Positions 18,052 through 27,617 of a stretch of 64,000 nt of DNA are shown one piece after another. Positions within the stretch are counted from its first letter, which is position 1. Each line of letters starts with the position of its first letter. The stretch covers positions 4,292,001 to 4,356,000 of the forward strand of contig NZ_JARRCW010000001.1 of NCBI RefSeq assembly GCF_031501865.1, read 5' to 3'. The DNA comes from Pseudovibrio sp. M1P-2-3. GTDB lineage: Bacteria; Pseudomonadota; Alphaproteobacteria; Rhizobiales; Stappiaceae. The position numbers and the translations under genes were made by a program. The notes beneath the pieces were generated by a model. The model was not told the origin of the DNA, did not search any database, and saw nothing but the letters and a program-made list of their open reading frames with translations.

Positions 18052-19101
18052 ATGGGTGTATCCAGACGTTCCTTTGTCAAAAGCTTGAGCGTCTGGGCCT
18101 TGACTGCAAGCTGGCCGGCACCCCTCAGCTATGCCAAGCCTCTTGCAGAATTTACAAGTGTCTCACTTTCTCAAAAACCAATTACCCATTTCAATATATC
18201 AAAACCTGACCAGAAAGAATTTGCTAACCTTTTGTTTCTCGGCGGACTGGAGTTTTCTTCATCACATAGGCAGCTCGGCGGTATATCTGGTGCAACTATA
18301 TCCCCAAGCGGCGATCACCTACTTTGTGTCACCGATAACGGACACTGGGTCAAGGCAGGCATCAAGCAGAACGCAACAGGAAAGCCGCTGGCCCTCGAAA
18401 ACGTTTACATAGCCCCAATGCTATCCCCCACCCGAAAAGCTCTACCTGGAACGCCTTTGTCAGATATAGAGGCAATTACCCTCGCCCCACAACCGGGCCA
18501 ACAGCGGCTGTTGGTAAGTTATGAAACCGCCAATGGCATACTCTCCTACCCATACCCATTAGACCTCACTAAAAAACCCCAAAAAATTACACTGCCAAAT
18601 GAGATTAGACAACTCAGAACCAACAAAGGTCTGGAAGCTCTAGCAATAGCTCCCAATCAGTCAAAGTTTCGAAACCATGTAATCGCCATTGCTGAACGTG
18701 GAAGGAGTTTAAAGGTAAATAGGCCCGGCTTCATACTCAGCTTGAATGGAAAATTAACCGCACGCTTCGAAATTGACCGCCTCGGTGACTTTGATATAAC
18801 AGATATTACCTTTTTACCCTCAGGCGACATGTTACTTTTGGAAAGGCTGTTCAACTTCCAACAAGGCTTGAAGATGCGGATCCGTAAAATAAAACCTTAC
18901 GAAATTACGAACGGTGCTGTCATAAAGGGAAGCGTGCTTCTAGAAGCTGACATGGGGCATCAAATTGACAACATGGAAGTTATCACTGCTCATAAAGGAA
19001 TAAGAGGGGAAACAATTCTCACCCTTATGTCAGATGATAATCGAAACTTTCTGCAAAGAAACTTACTCCTGCGTTTCAGTTTGAGCGACAGCAAAAATTA
19101 G
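18052..19101 (+). CDS. Tat-exported esterase-like phytase-family protein
   Basis: The 349-residue protein starts with a classic twin-arginine signal: SRRSFVK (residues 4-10), a hydrophobic core and a likely SYA cleavage site near residue 28. The mature part resembles the 'esterase-like activity of phytase' beta-propeller family (PF13449), with 'LSGGLEFSS'-like and 'GGISGATISPSGDHLLCVTDNG' blades and a later 'GDFDITDITFLPSGDMLLLERLF' segment. The substrate is unknown. It is eleven bases behind cobT, so it is co-transcribed, although a role in B12 synthesis is not expected. Tat export suggests a cofactor or metal bound before export. Confidence 0.78.
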   Translation: MGVSRRSFVKSLSVWALTASWPAPLSYAKPLAEFTSVSLSQKPITHFNISKPDQKEFANLLFLGGLEFSSSHRQLGGISGATISPSGDHLLCVTDNGHWVKAGIKQNATGKPLALENVYIAPMLSPTRKALPGTPLSDIEAITLAPQPGQQRLLVSYETANGILSYPYPLDLTKKPQKITLPNEIRQLRTNKGLEALAIAPNQSKFRNHVIAIAERGRSLKVNRPGFILSLNGKLTARFEIDRLGDFDITDITFLPSGDMLLLERLFNFQQGLKMRIRKIKPYEITNGAVIKGSVLLEADMGHQIDNMEVITAHKGIRGETILTLMSDDNRNFLQRNLLLRFSLSDSKN

Positions 19102-19125
19102 GTCGCACTTAACTGCCTAAAGCAA

Positions 19126-19156
19126 AAAGCCGCGTTTAAAAGACGCGGCTTTCAAA
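19126..19156. terminator. Bidirectional terminator
   Basis: AAAGCCGCGT (19126-19135) and ACGCGGCTTT (19143-19152) form a perfect 10-bp stem with a 7-base loop. It lies between the convergent phytase-like gene and yhhQ, and both strands give T-rich tails. Confidence 0.88.
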
Positions 19157-19178
19157 GTCTTTAGAGCACGATAGCTAA

Positions 19179-19835
19179 CTATGCGGGTTGCTTGGATGGT
19201 TGGACAGTACCCAGAATTCCAAGGAAGATCCGATAGGGGGCTAACATACACATGGCTACTACCATCTTCACACTAAAGTCACCCAGTGCCCACGACACCC
19301 AACGAGAGACCTCAACAGGCAAGAAGCCAAACAATGGTGCTGCTTCTACCGCAAACGCATCATGGTAACCTACAAACGCGAAGCTTGAAGAAAATGCGAT
19401 GCCAAAAAATAGAAGTGTATCCAAAATGCTTCCCAATGTTGAAGAAACAATTGGGGCAGCCCACCATGGTTTTCTGCGAAGACTGTGAAAAATCTGAATA
19501 TCAAACAGCTGTGCAAACAAGAAAGCCGACCCAGATGCTAGGGCGATCCGCGGTGTTGCAAGTGCAATAGACAGGACAACGGCAACAGCAAATCCTGCAT
19601 AAACAACACGGCGTGCTGCCTTAGGACCAAAATTCCGGTTAATCAGATCCGTTACCAAAAATGCAATTGGATAGGTAAAGGCCCCCCAAGTCAGAAGGTC
19701 TTGAAGAACAACTGGACCAAGATTTCCATTTACGGGGTATTGGACAAGAATGTTGGATGCCACAACGACTGCGGTCATTGCCACTATGCCGAAAGCCACC
19801 GGCTTAGCGGTGGCTGCCTTTATCGTAGAACTCAT
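19179..19835 (-). CDS. yhhQ: Queuosine precursor transporter, VUT family
   Basis: YhhQ-type proteins import the queuosine precursor preQ0 (or preQ1). The 218-residue protein has about six hydrophobic helices, with the family motifs 'FTYPIAFLVTDLINRNFGPKAAR', 'ALASGSAFLFAQLFDIQIFHSLR' and 'SSTLGSILDTLLFF'. It ends near a terminator shared with the convergent phytase-like gene and follows rpmB in the same direction with a 20-bp gap. Q-pathway enzymes are not in the window. Confidence 0.88.
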   Translation of the reverse strand: MSSTIKAATAKPVAFGIVAMTAVVVASNILVQYPVNGNLGPVVLQDLLTWGAFTYPIAFLVTDLINRNFGPKAARRVVYAGFAVAVVLSIALATPRIALASGSAFLFAQLFDIQIFHSLRRKPWWAAPIVSSTLGSILDTLLFFGIAFSSSFAFVGYHDAFAVEAAPLFGFLPVEVSRWVSWALGDFSVKMVVAMCMLAPYRIFLGILGTVQPSKQPA

Positions 19836-19855
19836 CGTGATATGTCTTTGGCTGC

Positions 19856-20146
19856 TTACGCAGCTTCTGCCTGACGACGACGAATTTCTGTCTTCAACAG
19901 ACGAGCTTTAGCAGAAAGCTCTGCTTCTGCTGCTTTCAAAAGAAACGCGTCCAACCCACCACGGTGCTCAACTGAGCGAAGAGCGTGAGCGGAAATGCGC
20001 AACTTGTATGTTGCACCCAATGTTTCACTCATCAAGGAAACATTGCAAAGGTTAGGAAGAAAACGACGACGACTTTTGTTGTTAGCGTGGCTAACATTGT
20101 TGCCGGTCATCACGTCTTTACCGGTAAGTTCACAGCGGCGTGCCAT
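19856..20146 (-). CDS. rpmB: 50S ribosomal protein L28
   Basis: This 96-residue ribosomal protein begins [23 protein letters not shown], the standard L28 start, followed by '[10 protein letters not shown]' and '[21 protein letters not shown]'. The longer C-terminus (about 20 residues, Lys/Arg/Ala-rich) is usual in alphaproteobacteria. The frame is open 11 codons further upstream, but the ATG at 20146 has a GGGTGAT ribosome site and gives the conserved start. Confidence 0.96.
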   Translation of the reverse strand: MARRCELTGKDVMTGNNVSHANNKSRRRFLPNLCNVSLMSETLGATYKLRISAHALRSVEHRGGLDAFLLKAAEAELSAKARLLKTEIRRRQAEAA

Positions 20147-20467
20147 GTGGATCACCCTTTTTAATCTAACTGGCGCCACGTAAATACCGAAGCGCGATCA
20201 CTAAACCGGAGGGTTCCGGACCTCGCATTATCGGTCCATTTAGACTCCGGCGCATATTGAAAAGTTGGCTTGCTATATTGCCTAGAGGGGATTTCGTCAA
20301 GGGTTTGGTTATTGAAACCCTCGAATTCACCTGTAGACTGAACAATCTTAAGGTTTTTAACTTCAACGTTACCAAGTGTAGATAAGCTGTATCTTGGCAA
20401 TCAAAAAAATTCGATTAAATCGAATACTAAAAGGCTGAGGCTTAACCAGCCATGGAGGTATTGCGTC
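20147..20467. other. Divergent intergenic region rpmB / DUF3108
   Basis: This 321-bp gap should carry the promoters of rpmB and the DUF3108 gene. The minus-strand open frames within it (20161-20400 and 20166-20375) resemble no family that I know and overlap the expected rpmB promoter, so they are not called. Confidence 0.5.
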
Positions 20468-21322
20468 GTGGTAGTTTCAAGAGTGAAGGCCCTCTGGGAC
20501 CTCTGCGGGAGTACATGTGTACTTTATACAGCACTATTTTTATCCATCATATCCACAGATGCTTTTAGCAAAAGTGAACAAGTCAACGGAAACTACAATA
20601 TTTCTGTCGCAGGCTTCACCGTTGCAAAAGGAACTCTCAACTTAACATTAAACGGTAGTTCATATTCAGCTGCCGTAGAGATGGAACCAGCTGGAATTGG
20701 CACACTTTTCTCCACTGGAAAAGGCGGAGCACGTGCAAAAGGATGGGTCTCCAGTTCAAAAGTTCTAGCTTCCCGCTATGAAATGGCTTCCAGCACAACC
20801 AAGCGTGATTTTTATGTGAACTTGAAACAAGCTTCCGGGCATATTCACCGGGCTGAAGTTCGCCCAGGTTTCAAACCCTCTAAAACAAGAATTAAAGTCA
20901 CAAAAGAGCACATCAAAAACGCTCTTGACCCACTAAGCGCAGCCTTAATGCCAGTCAAAGTCCAAAGGCATGCACTAAGCCCGAAGGCCTGTGAGAGGAC
21001 CCTTCCCATTTTTGACGGGTGGGTGCGCTTTGATATTAAGTTAGAGTACAAGGAAGTTCGTCATATTTCTAACAGTGGCTATGAAGGCCCAGTCGTCATT
21101 TGCAAAGCGAAATGGATACCTGTTGCCGGGCACAAACCAGAGCGAAAAAACATCAAAATGCTCTCTAAGTCTAACAAAATTGAAGTCTGGCTGGCACCTA
21201 TTTCTCAAAAAAGAGTTTTAATACCCTATAGAATTTCTATCCCAACGGGAACTGGGGCACTTGTAGTTGAAGCGAGGCAACTTACCTTACCCACTAGCGG
21301 TAAACGGGCGGCCGCTCAGTAA
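20468..21322 (+). CDS. DUF3108 domain secreted protein
   Basis: The 284-residue protein has a hydrophobic signal segment (about residues 14-34), then a mature domain starting 'GNYNISVAGFTVAKGTLNL'. That and 'GGARAKGWVSSSKVLASRYEM' and 'DPLSAAL' are characteristic of DUF3108, predicted periplasmic beta-rich proteins of unknown function. The start is GTG at 20468, with GGAGG nine bases upstream. It is monocistronic. In Rhizobiales this family is often found beside rpmB, as here. Confidence 0.8.
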   Translation: MVVSRVKALWDLCGSTCVLYTALFLSIISTDAFSKSEQVNGNYNISVAGFTVAKGTLNLTLNGSSYSAAVEMEPAGIGTLFSTGKGGARAKGWVSSSKVLASRYEMASSTTKRDFYVNLKQASGHIHRAEVRPGFKPSKTRIKVTKEHIKNALDPLSAALMPVKVQRHALSPKACERTLPIFDGWVRFDIKLEYKEVRHISNSGYEGPVVICKAKWIPVAGHKPERKNIKMLSKSNKIEVWLAPISQKRVLIPYRISIPTGTGALVVEARQLTLPTSGKRAAAQ

Positions 21323-21497
21323 TTTTATAGCAATTTTACGACAAAAACTTGCTGAGGCAGGCCCCCACGACCAGATTTATGCCTGAATCCCTTGACAGAA
21401 GGGCGCGGTAACGCCAGTGTCTCGCCAACTTTAGGCGCAGACATTATGCGTTCTTTTGGCATTGCCACCCTGCGAATTGCAACGAGTGAAAAACTAT

Positions 21498-22454
21498 ATG
21501 CGCAGTTACCTTGAATTTGAAAAACCAGTTGCCGACCTAGAAGGCAAGGTTCAAGAGCTCAAAACCCTCGCTGAAAGCGGTGAAGCTGTTAATGTTGACG
21601 AAGAGATCAATAAGCTGCAAGACAAATCCGCCACTGCTTTGAAAGCGCTCTACCTTGAACTTACGCCTTGGCAAAAAACACAAGTAGCACGACACCCTGA
21701 CCGTCCCCATGCTGAAGACTACATAAGCCGACTTATCTCAGACTTCACACCACTTGCCGGAGACCGAAACTACGCTGAAGACCATGCTCTAATTGCAGGA
21801 CTTGGCCGTTTTCGTGGCCAGTCGGTAGCTGTTTTAGGTCAGGAAAAAGGTAACGATACAAAAAGCCGGCTGCATCGTAACTTTGGTATGGCTCGCCCGG
21901 AAGGTTACCGGAAAGCTGTGCGTATCATGGATATGGCAGATCGTTTTGGTCTTCCGGTCATTTCCTTTGTTGATACGGCCGGGGCTTACCCAGGCGTTGG
22001 AGCTGAGGAACGAGGACAAGCTGAAGCCATTGCCCGTTCGACTGAAAAGTGCCTGAACTTAACCGTCCCCAACATCTCCCTTGTTATTGGTGAAGGTGGC
22101 TCAGGCGGGGCCATTGCCATAGCAACAGCTAACCATGTTGCAATGCTCGAGCACGCCATTTACAGCGTCATTTCTCCGGAAGCTGGCGCCTCTATTCTTT
22201 GGCGGGACAGCGCTAAGGCTCAAGAAGCCGCCAATAATATGAAAATTACAGCTCAAGATCTTCTGCGCCTCAAAGTGATTGATGAAATCATCAATGAGCC
22301 GATTGGCGGCGCACACCGTGCCAGAGACACTGTTATTGATCGGGCCGGTACAACAATCGAAAAAGCACTCGCACGCTTAAGTGAACTAGATGCGAGCGGG
22401 CTGAAATCTCAAAGACGAGAAAAGTTTCTGGCGATTGGTAGAAGTCTCGGCTAA
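21498..22454 (+). CDS. accA: Acetyl-CoA carboxylase carboxyltransferase subunit alpha
   Basis: AccA, with AccD, transfers the carboxyl group from biotin to acetyl-CoA to give malonyl-CoA for fatty-acid synthesis. The 318-residue product begins [18 protein letters not shown], as in other alphaproteobacteria, and contains the crotonase-fold oxyanion motifs '[18 protein letters not shown]' (from residue 157) and 'GEGGSGGA' (198-205). The frame is open from 21456, but the upstream 14 residues are not family-like. AccD is not linked. Confidence 0.95.
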   Translation: MRSYLEFEKPVADLEGKVQELKTLAESGEAVNVDEEINKLQDKSATALKALYLELTPWQKTQVARHPDRPHAEDYISRLISDFTPLAGDRNYAEDHALIAGLGRFRGQSVAVLGQEKGNDTKSRLHRNFGMARPEGYRKAVRIMDMADRFGLPVISFVDTAGAYPGVGAEERGQAEAIARSTEKCLNLTVPNISLVIGEGGSGGAIAIATANHVAMLEHAIYSVISPEAGASILWRDSAKAQEAANNMKITAQDLLRLKVIDEIINEPIGGAHRARDTVIDRAGTTIEKALARLSELDASGLKSQRREKFLAIGRSLG

Positions 22455-22482
22455 AGCCAACGCTTCAAAACCTATTGTTGGT

Positions 22483-22513
22483 AAAGGCATGGAAAATTAC
22501 CATGCCTTTTTTC
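22483..22513 (+). terminator. Intrinsic terminator of accA
   Basis: AAAGGCATGG (22483-22492) and CCATGCCTTT (22500-22509) form a perfect 10-bp stem with a 7-base loop, followed by T residues. Confidence 0.9.
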
Positions 22514-22684
22514 CTACATAAAGTCGCCTCATAATAATCATAATCAAGTTTCCTCTAATTGGATCATATCGGGTCGGTCTTCTCTAACTTTTGATAAACC
22601 TAGATTCATTAGTATTCTTGACATGAAGACTGGCAGGCTTCGGGGGAGTTAGATTTGCCAGTGAATTAACTTAGGGGCGTATTC

Positions 22685-23827
22685 ATGTTTTCACCATTCA
22701 TCGCTGGCTTGAAAAATATGACCAGACCGTTGGCTGCTATTGCACTGGCATCTACACTGATTGCGTGCCAGGGCAGCGAATATATGGGTGCGAAACATGA
22801 AAAGCCCATCAGCGACTCCATCAAGCGCAAAATTCAGCGCTACTCCATGGACGAACACTCTCCTATTCTCGTACGACTATTCAAAGAAGAGTCGGAACTA
22901 GAGGTCTGGAAAGAAGCTCGCTCCGGTACTTATGAGCTACTGGAAACATTTGAAATCTGTAAGTGGTCAGGAAAACTCGGGCCGAAATTCAAAGAGGGCG
23001 ACCGACAAGCACCTGAAGGTTTCTACAAGATTTCTCGGGCTCAAATGAACCCAAATTCCGACTATTACCTTGCATTCAATCTTGGCTTTCCAAACAAGTA
23101 TGATCGTGCACACGATCGCACAGGCACCTTTTTGATGGTCCACGGTGCGTGTTCATCGCGCGGTTGCTACGCTATGACCGATGAGCAAATCTCCGATATC
23201 TACGCTCTGGCACGAGAAAGTTTCTTAGGAGGGCAGCGTAAGTTTCAAGTACATGCCTTCCCATTTCGCATGACAGCAAAAAACATGGCAAAGCACTCGG
23301 GTAGTGAGCACTACGAATTTTGGAAAATGCTGAAAGAAGGAAGTGATCACTTTGAAGTAACTGGTCGCCCGCCCAAAATTGATGTTTGTGACAAAAAATA
23401 CGTCTTTAATGCGAACTTAAAGAATTCAGGCGCACGCTTTAACCCTAGAAACTCTTGTCCCGCCTATGAGGTTCCTCAAAGAGTTGCCAAAGCAGTCGCC
23501 CAAAAACAATTAAGCGACAATCTCAAAATTCAAGAGTACCAAACAGCATCAGTTCGAAGAAAAGAACGCCAAGATGCTGTTGCCAGTTTCTTTGGAAATG
23601 AACAAGGCCCGGCCCGTTCATCCTTAGCATTACAGCAAGCCTCTGGCCCCTCACCTAAACAACCAACAGCTGCACAACTATCATTGGCACCTATACAAAG
23701 TCAGGCCGAAAAATCAGAAAGCAAGAAGCAAGGATTTTTGACCGTATTTAATAATTTAATCCCACAGGATGACAATAGATCCGTGCCAACTATCAACGCA
23801 GTACCACAGCCCAAAGCGCTACCTTAA
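22685..23827 (+). CDS. YkuD-type L,D-transpeptidase lipoprotein (YafK-like)
   Basis: This 380-residue protein has a lipoprotein signal with lipobox LIAC (C28), so it should be membrane-anchored on the periplasmic side. A YafK-like YkuD domain follows (about residues 60-215) with catalytic H153 and C161 in 'VHGACSSRGCYAM'. YafK/DpaA-type enzymes remove or attach proteins to murein, while YkuD enzymes generally make 3-3 cross-links or link lipoproteins. The C-terminal 140 residues are low-complexity (Gln/Ala/Ser/Pro-rich) without a domain that I recognise. It is monocistronic. Confidence 0.85.
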   Translation: MFSPFIAGLKNMTRPLAAIALASTLIACQGSEYMGAKHEKPISDSIKRKIQRYSMDEHSPILVRLFKEESELEVWKEARSGTYELLETFEICKWSGKLGPKFKEGDRQAPEGFYKISRAQMNPNSDYYLAFNLGFPNKYDRAHDRTGTFLMVHGACSSRGCYAMTDEQISDIYALARESFLGGQRKFQVHAFPFRMTAKNMAKHSGSEHYEFWKMLKEGSDHFEVTGRPPKIDVCDKKYVFNANLKNSGARFNPRNSCPAYEVPQRVAKAVAQKQLSDNLKIQEYQTASVRRKERQDAVASFFGNEQGPARSSLALQQASGPSPKQPTAAQLSLAPIQSQAEKSESKKQGFLTVFNNLIPQDDNRSVPTINAVPQPKALP

Positions 23828-23876
23828 AACACTTTGCGCCTCATAGAGTATGATAAGAAATTCTAAGCTATTTGTG

Positions 23877-24349
23877 TCATGCCCAGATGGGCCACCCTTA
23901 AGCCACGGGCATCGCACTGAAAGTTCTTGGGAAACGGCTGAGCAGCTCCAGTCAACAGCCTTTCCGCAATAACAGCACTCGCACAGGCGTCCAACAAGTC
24001 TGTCCGACAGGAGCCTTCTGGAGGTGATTGATTAAAGAAATCTGCAAAAAACTAAAGTTGACAAGTATAACCTGCCTCATATCCAGGCCCTATTTACTTG
24101 CAATTCCTTTAATCCGCTTTGGTAATTGGATTGGCCTATCTCCATTAAGTCGCCAAAACCCTATTTCAGGGTGAACCTCGTATATGAAACTCTCCAGCTC
24201 AGGCTTAATAACTGAATCTCATTCATGAATTCTTGAAAAAGATGAAAAGCTTGTTTGGAAACCTTTTCACCGCCCCTATCCCGACAGCTCCGTAAAATGA
24301 CTAACCAACCTTCTTGGCAAGCACCCACGCCTGCGACTAGATTTTCCAT
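23877..24349 (-). pseudogene. Decayed DUF429-family gene
   Basis: Pieces of a DUF429 (predicted RNase H-fold) protein can be read in order on the minus strand, but in different frames. From the ATG at 24349 comes 'LVAGVGACQEGWLVILR', the family N-terminus, which jumps after a few residues to 'KVSKQAFHLF', an internal motif, so roughly 80-90 residues are missing between them. A frameshift near 24200 leads to 'VIKPELESFIYEVHPEIGF' and 'WRLNGDRPIQLPKRIKG', ending at a TAG (24092-24090). Another frame gives 'DLLDACASAVIAERLL' and 'FQCDARGLRVA'. One extra base then displaces the original IWA-stop end (TGA at 23879-23877). It lies directly downstream of the PdxY-like gene, on the same strand. Confidence 0.85.
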
Positions 24350-24363
24350 AATGGGTTTCTCAA

Positions 24364-25230
24364 TTATTTCGGAATAGAGCCTTCAACCACGCGTCTGTCA
24401 TTCACCAATGCCATGGGCCTGATGAGGGCCTCTTGATTTTGCGAGTACAGTAGTTCTTGCGCACCCATTCGAACACTCTTTGCTGCCAGCTCAAAAACGG
24501 AGGCTGCGGATACTTTCAACGCATCTTCATCCCGTTGCCCCTCCAATAGTCGAACAAGCATTAGAGCCTCTAATAGGTAACCATAATCAAAATCTGAGCC
24601 GGGTACTTTAGAGTGTTCTACTGACGTGCTCCCCGATGGTCCTACAAGCAAGTATGAGTGCGAATTCCGCCGCATTGCTGGGGCATTTGTAATAAGAACT
24701 CTTTCAATTTCAAGGGAACGTGCCGCAGCGATCAGTTCTGCCTCGCAATCAGCTGGAAAGTTTGCATAGTTGGAAATACTCTTCATATCACCAATCAGAT
24801 AACTGCATATCTGCCCAAGTGAATCTGTATGACCTGCCAAATGTAGTTCTCTAACAGCACTCACACTAAGAAGAGTTTTTAAACTAGTGTTAACGGCAAC
24901 AAAATCTCTTAAAAGCTGTTCCGTTAATGTCGCCTGGTCCTCCGAATAGAGATTACCAACCAGAACCGCATCAATATCTGTAGCTGAAAAAGCTGTACCA
25001 GCACTCTTCAAAAAGTTGGAATTGGCCTCAGTAAATACAGTTTCACCAGCAACTACCGTTGCCGTGGGTATGAAAATAACCCTATGGCCTAGGCGCTCTA
25101 TTGCAAAAACCGCCCCGCGGCTGCCTTTTGTCGGACAAAGTGACTGTTCTCCTATAAAAAGAACAGTCTTTATAGTTTTTTGAACGGGCGCTGGTAGTTT
25201 CCCTCTCTTACTAAATCGCTCAAGTGACAT
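24364..25230 (-). CDS. Divergent PdxY-like (pyridoxal kinase fold) protein
   Basis: The 288-residue protein aligns by eye with PdxY along most of its length. '[20 protein letters not shown]' followed by '[14 protein letters not shown]' matches the PdxY N-terminus, '[13 protein letters not shown]' matches DAVLSGYLGSAEQ, and '[20 protein letters not shown]' with '[10 protein letters not shown]' and '[15 protein letters not shown]' matches the C-terminal helices. The usual catalytic G-T/V-G-D motif before that last region is replaced by 'PGSDFDYG', and the DPVMG motif is not seen. It may therefore be inactive or have a different substrate. It overlaps ispG by 11 bases and precedes the decayed DUF429 gene. 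Confidence 0.6.
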   Translation of the reverse strand: MSLERFSKRGKLPAPVQKTIKTVLFIGEQSLCPTKGSRGAVFAIERLGHRVIFIPTATVVAGETVFTEANSNFLKSAGTAFSATDIDAVLVGNLYSEDQATLTEQLLRDFVAVNTSLKTLLSVSAVRELHLAGHTDSLGQICSYLIGDMKSISNYANFPADCEAELIAAARSLEIERVLITNAPAMRRNSHSYLLVGPSGSTSVEHSKVPGSDFDYGYLLEALMLVRLLEGQRDEDALKVSAASVFELAAKSVRMGAQELLYSQNQEALIRPMALVNDRRVVEGSIPK

Positions 25231-26509
25231 CGCCGGTCAGTCCTTTTTCCTCGAGCACTCTTTGATCGGCTCCATATCGTCCTTCAATATACTCCAAAAC
25301 CAACTGCTTGAACTCATTAGCTATATCAGAACCACGTAAGGTCATGGCCTTTTTCCCATCAATGAAGACAGGCGCTGCTGGTGTCTCGCCAGTACCTGGA
25401 AGAGAAATCCCTATATCCGCATGCTTGGATTCACCTGGCCCATTTACAATACAGCCCATAACCGCAACATTCAGAGCTTCCACTCCAGGGTACTGCTCGC
25501 GCCAGATAGGCATGCTTTCCCGTATATGGTTCTGAATGTCCTGAGCAAGCTCTTGAAAGACCGTAGAAGTCGTGCGCCCGCATCCGGGGCAAGCTGCGAC
25601 GATAGGAACGAAGCTCCGGAACCCCATTGTCTGCAAAAGTTCTTGAGAAACCTGAACTTCCCTCGTGCGATCCCCACCCGGCTCAGGTGTTAAAGAAATA
25701 CGGATAGTGTCACCAATCCCCTGTTGTAACAAAATTCCCATAGAGGCAGAAGAAGCAACAATTCCTTTCGTTCCCATCCCTGCCTCTGTCAAGCCAAGGT
25801 GAAGGGCATAATCGCAACGCTGAGCCAGATCAGTGTATACCCCGATAAGATCCTGAACTTGAGATACTTTTGCTGATAGTATAATTTTATTTCGCGACAA
25901 CCCCAGCTCTTCGGCTCTTTGGGCGGAAAGTAAACCTGAACGACAAATTGCCTCACGCATCACTTCCTGCGCTGTGAGTAAAGATCCGTTTTCTTGGTTC
26001 TCATCCATAAGGTGTGTGAGAAGATCTTGGTCCAAAGACCCCCAATTTACCCCAATGCGAACTGGCTTGTTATAGCGGATTGCAGTTTCGATGATCTGAC
26101 CGAATTGCAGATCTTTTTTTGCTTTGAAGCCTACATTACCTGGGTTTATTCGATACTTGTCCAATGCCTCCGCACAGGCTGGATGATCTGCAAGAAGTTT
26201 ATGCCCGATATAGTGAAAATCACCAATAAGTGGCACGTGTATTCCTAATCGATCCAAGCGCTCTTTGATGCGAGGGACGGCAGCAGCAGCTTCATCCCTG
26301 TCGACTGTGATCCGGACAAGCTCAGAGCCCGCTTTAGCAAGTGCTGCTACTTGAGCTACGGTAGAATCCACATCAGCAGTATCCGTATTCGTCATAGACT
26401 GAACCACAATGGGAGCAGTACCTCCCACAACAACTCCCCCCACATCAACAGGGATAGAAGAGCGGCGGCTAAGAGGGGTAGAAAGATACAGCGGCTTATT
26501 GGGTGTCAT
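25220..26509 (-). CDS. ispG: 4-hydroxy-3-methylbut-2-enyl-diphosphate synthase (flavodoxin/ferredoxin)
   Basis: IspG (GcpE) reductively opens methylerythritol cyclodiphosphate to HMBPP in the MEP isoprenoid pathway, using a 4Fe-4S cluster. The 429-residue product shows '[20 protein letters not shown]' near the N-terminus, 'RINPGNVG', 'RIGVNWGSL' and, for the cluster, 'AACPGCGRT' (about residues 301-309) with '[11 protein letters not shown]' (cysteine near 350). The frame is open to a TTG at 26539, but the ATG at 26509 with GGAAA upstream is preferred. Its end overlaps the PdxY-like gene by 11 bases. Confidence 0.95.
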   Translation of the reverse strand: MTPNKPLYLSTPLSRRSSIPVDVGGVVVGGTAPIVVQSMTNTDTADVDSTVAQVAALAKAGSELVRITVDRDEAAAAVPRIKERLDRLGIHVPLIGDFHYIGHKLLADHPACAEALDKYRINPGNVGFKAKKDLQFGQIIETAIRYNKPVRIGVNWGSLDQDLLTHLMDENQENGSLLTAQEVMREAICRSGLLSAQRAEELGLSRNKIILSAKVSQVQDLIGVYTDLAQRCDYALHLGLTEAGMGTKGIVASSASMGILLQQGIGDTIRISLTPEPGGDRTREVQVSQELLQTMGFRSFVPIVAACPGCGRTTSTVFQELAQDIQNHIRESMPIWREQYPGVEALNVAVMGCIVNGPGESKHADIGISLPGTGETPAAPVFIDGKKAMTLRGSDIANEFKQLVLEYIEGRYGADQRVLEEKGLTGDVT

Positions 26510-26777
26510 AGCGTTTCCAAGAGAATCAAAATTCAACAATGCAACTGCCGCATGACGCGGTTCCTGTCAATATGAGAGAAACCTCAGGAGCACACAAATA
26601 GAAACACATGACGAAACTGAGTAATATTAGTCTCGAAATAACGATAAATTGACCCAAAGCGCAGAAAACTTATTAAGCTTAGTTTACATTTAAGCAAACT
26701 TCAAAACATTATGGTTTCGGCATAATTTTCTTCGTAGATTCTTTTATCAGTTTTGAAACAAAAGGCCGGGGGCTTCC

Positions 26778-27560
26778 ATGTTCGAAGGTAAGACAGCAGT
26801 CATCACAGGCTCCACTTCGGGCATAGGGCTGGCATACGCCCGCAAGCTCGCAGAACACAAAGCCAATATAGTCATCAATGGCTTTGGTGACAGCGAAGAC
26901 ATCGAAAAGGAACGGGTCTCTATTGAAAGAGACTTTGGGGTTAAGTGCCTTTATTCCAACGCAGATATGACTAAGCCCGATGAGATTGAGGGTATGATTG
27001 AACTTGCGAAAAACCAGCTTAACTCAGTTGATATTTTGATTAACAACGCTGGCATTCAACATGTTGATCCAGTTGAAGACTTTCCTGCGGACAAATGGGA
27101 TGCCATCCTAGCTATCAATTTAAGTTCAGCATTTCATACGATACGTCACAGTATTCCTTTGATGAAGCAGGCAGGATGGGGGCGGATCATCAATACCGCT
27201 TCAGCACATGCTCTTGTCGCATCTCCCTTTAAAGCGGCTTACGTATCCGCGAAACATGGCATTGCAGGTTTAACTAAAACCGTGGCGCTGGAAGTCGCTC
27301 GAGACAACATCACAGTCAACGCAATCTGCCCTGGCTATGTGTGGACCCCCCTAGTAGAGCAGCAAATTCCGGACACTATGAAAGCGCGCGGACTAACAGA
27401 AGAGCAAGTGAAAAACGATATCCTCCTGTCCGCTCAGCCGACGAAAGAGTTTGTCACAGTCGATCAGGTCGCTTCTTTTGCATTATTCCTATGCTCCGAT
27501 GCAGCGTCTTCAATGACCGGTGCCATACTTTCCATGGACGGTGGCTGGACCGCCGCCTAA
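26778..27560 (+). CDS. bdhA: D-beta-hydroxybutyrate dehydrogenase
   Basis: This 260-residue short-chain dehydrogenase oxidises 3-hydroxybutyrate to acetoacetate with NAD, the entry to metabolism of PHB breakdown products. The Rossmann motif TGSTSGIG (10-17), NNAG (89-92) and the S142-Y155-K159 catalytic set are intact. The C-terminal 'QPTKEFVTVDQVASFALFLCSD' and 'SMTGAILSMDGGWTA' are those of bacterial BdhA. A patatin-family gene follows 57 bp downstream in the same direction, a pairing common in Rhizobiales. A phasin gene lies about 16 kb away. Confidence 0.9.
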   Translation: MFEGKTAVITGSTSGIGLAYARKLAEHKANIVINGFGDSEDIEKERVSIERDFGVKCLYSNADMTKPDEIEGMIELAKNQLNSVDILINNAGIQHVDPVEDFPADKWDAILAINLSSAFHTIRHSIPLMKQAGWGRIINTASAHALVASPFKAAYVSAKHGIAGLTKTVALEVARDNITVNAICPGYVWTPLVEQQIPDTMKARGLTEEQVKNDILLSAQPTKEFVTVDQVASFALFLCSDAASSMTGAILSMDGGWTAA

Positions 27561-27617
27561 ATCAAACAAACTGCTCTGGAAAAGACTGTAGACTACTCTT
27601 TAACTTTGGAGGCCTTA

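Noticed and set aside
20161-20400. Minus-strand frames of 79 and 69 codons upstream of rpmB
   Set aside because: They lie where the rpmB promoter should be, overlap each other in different frames and match no family.
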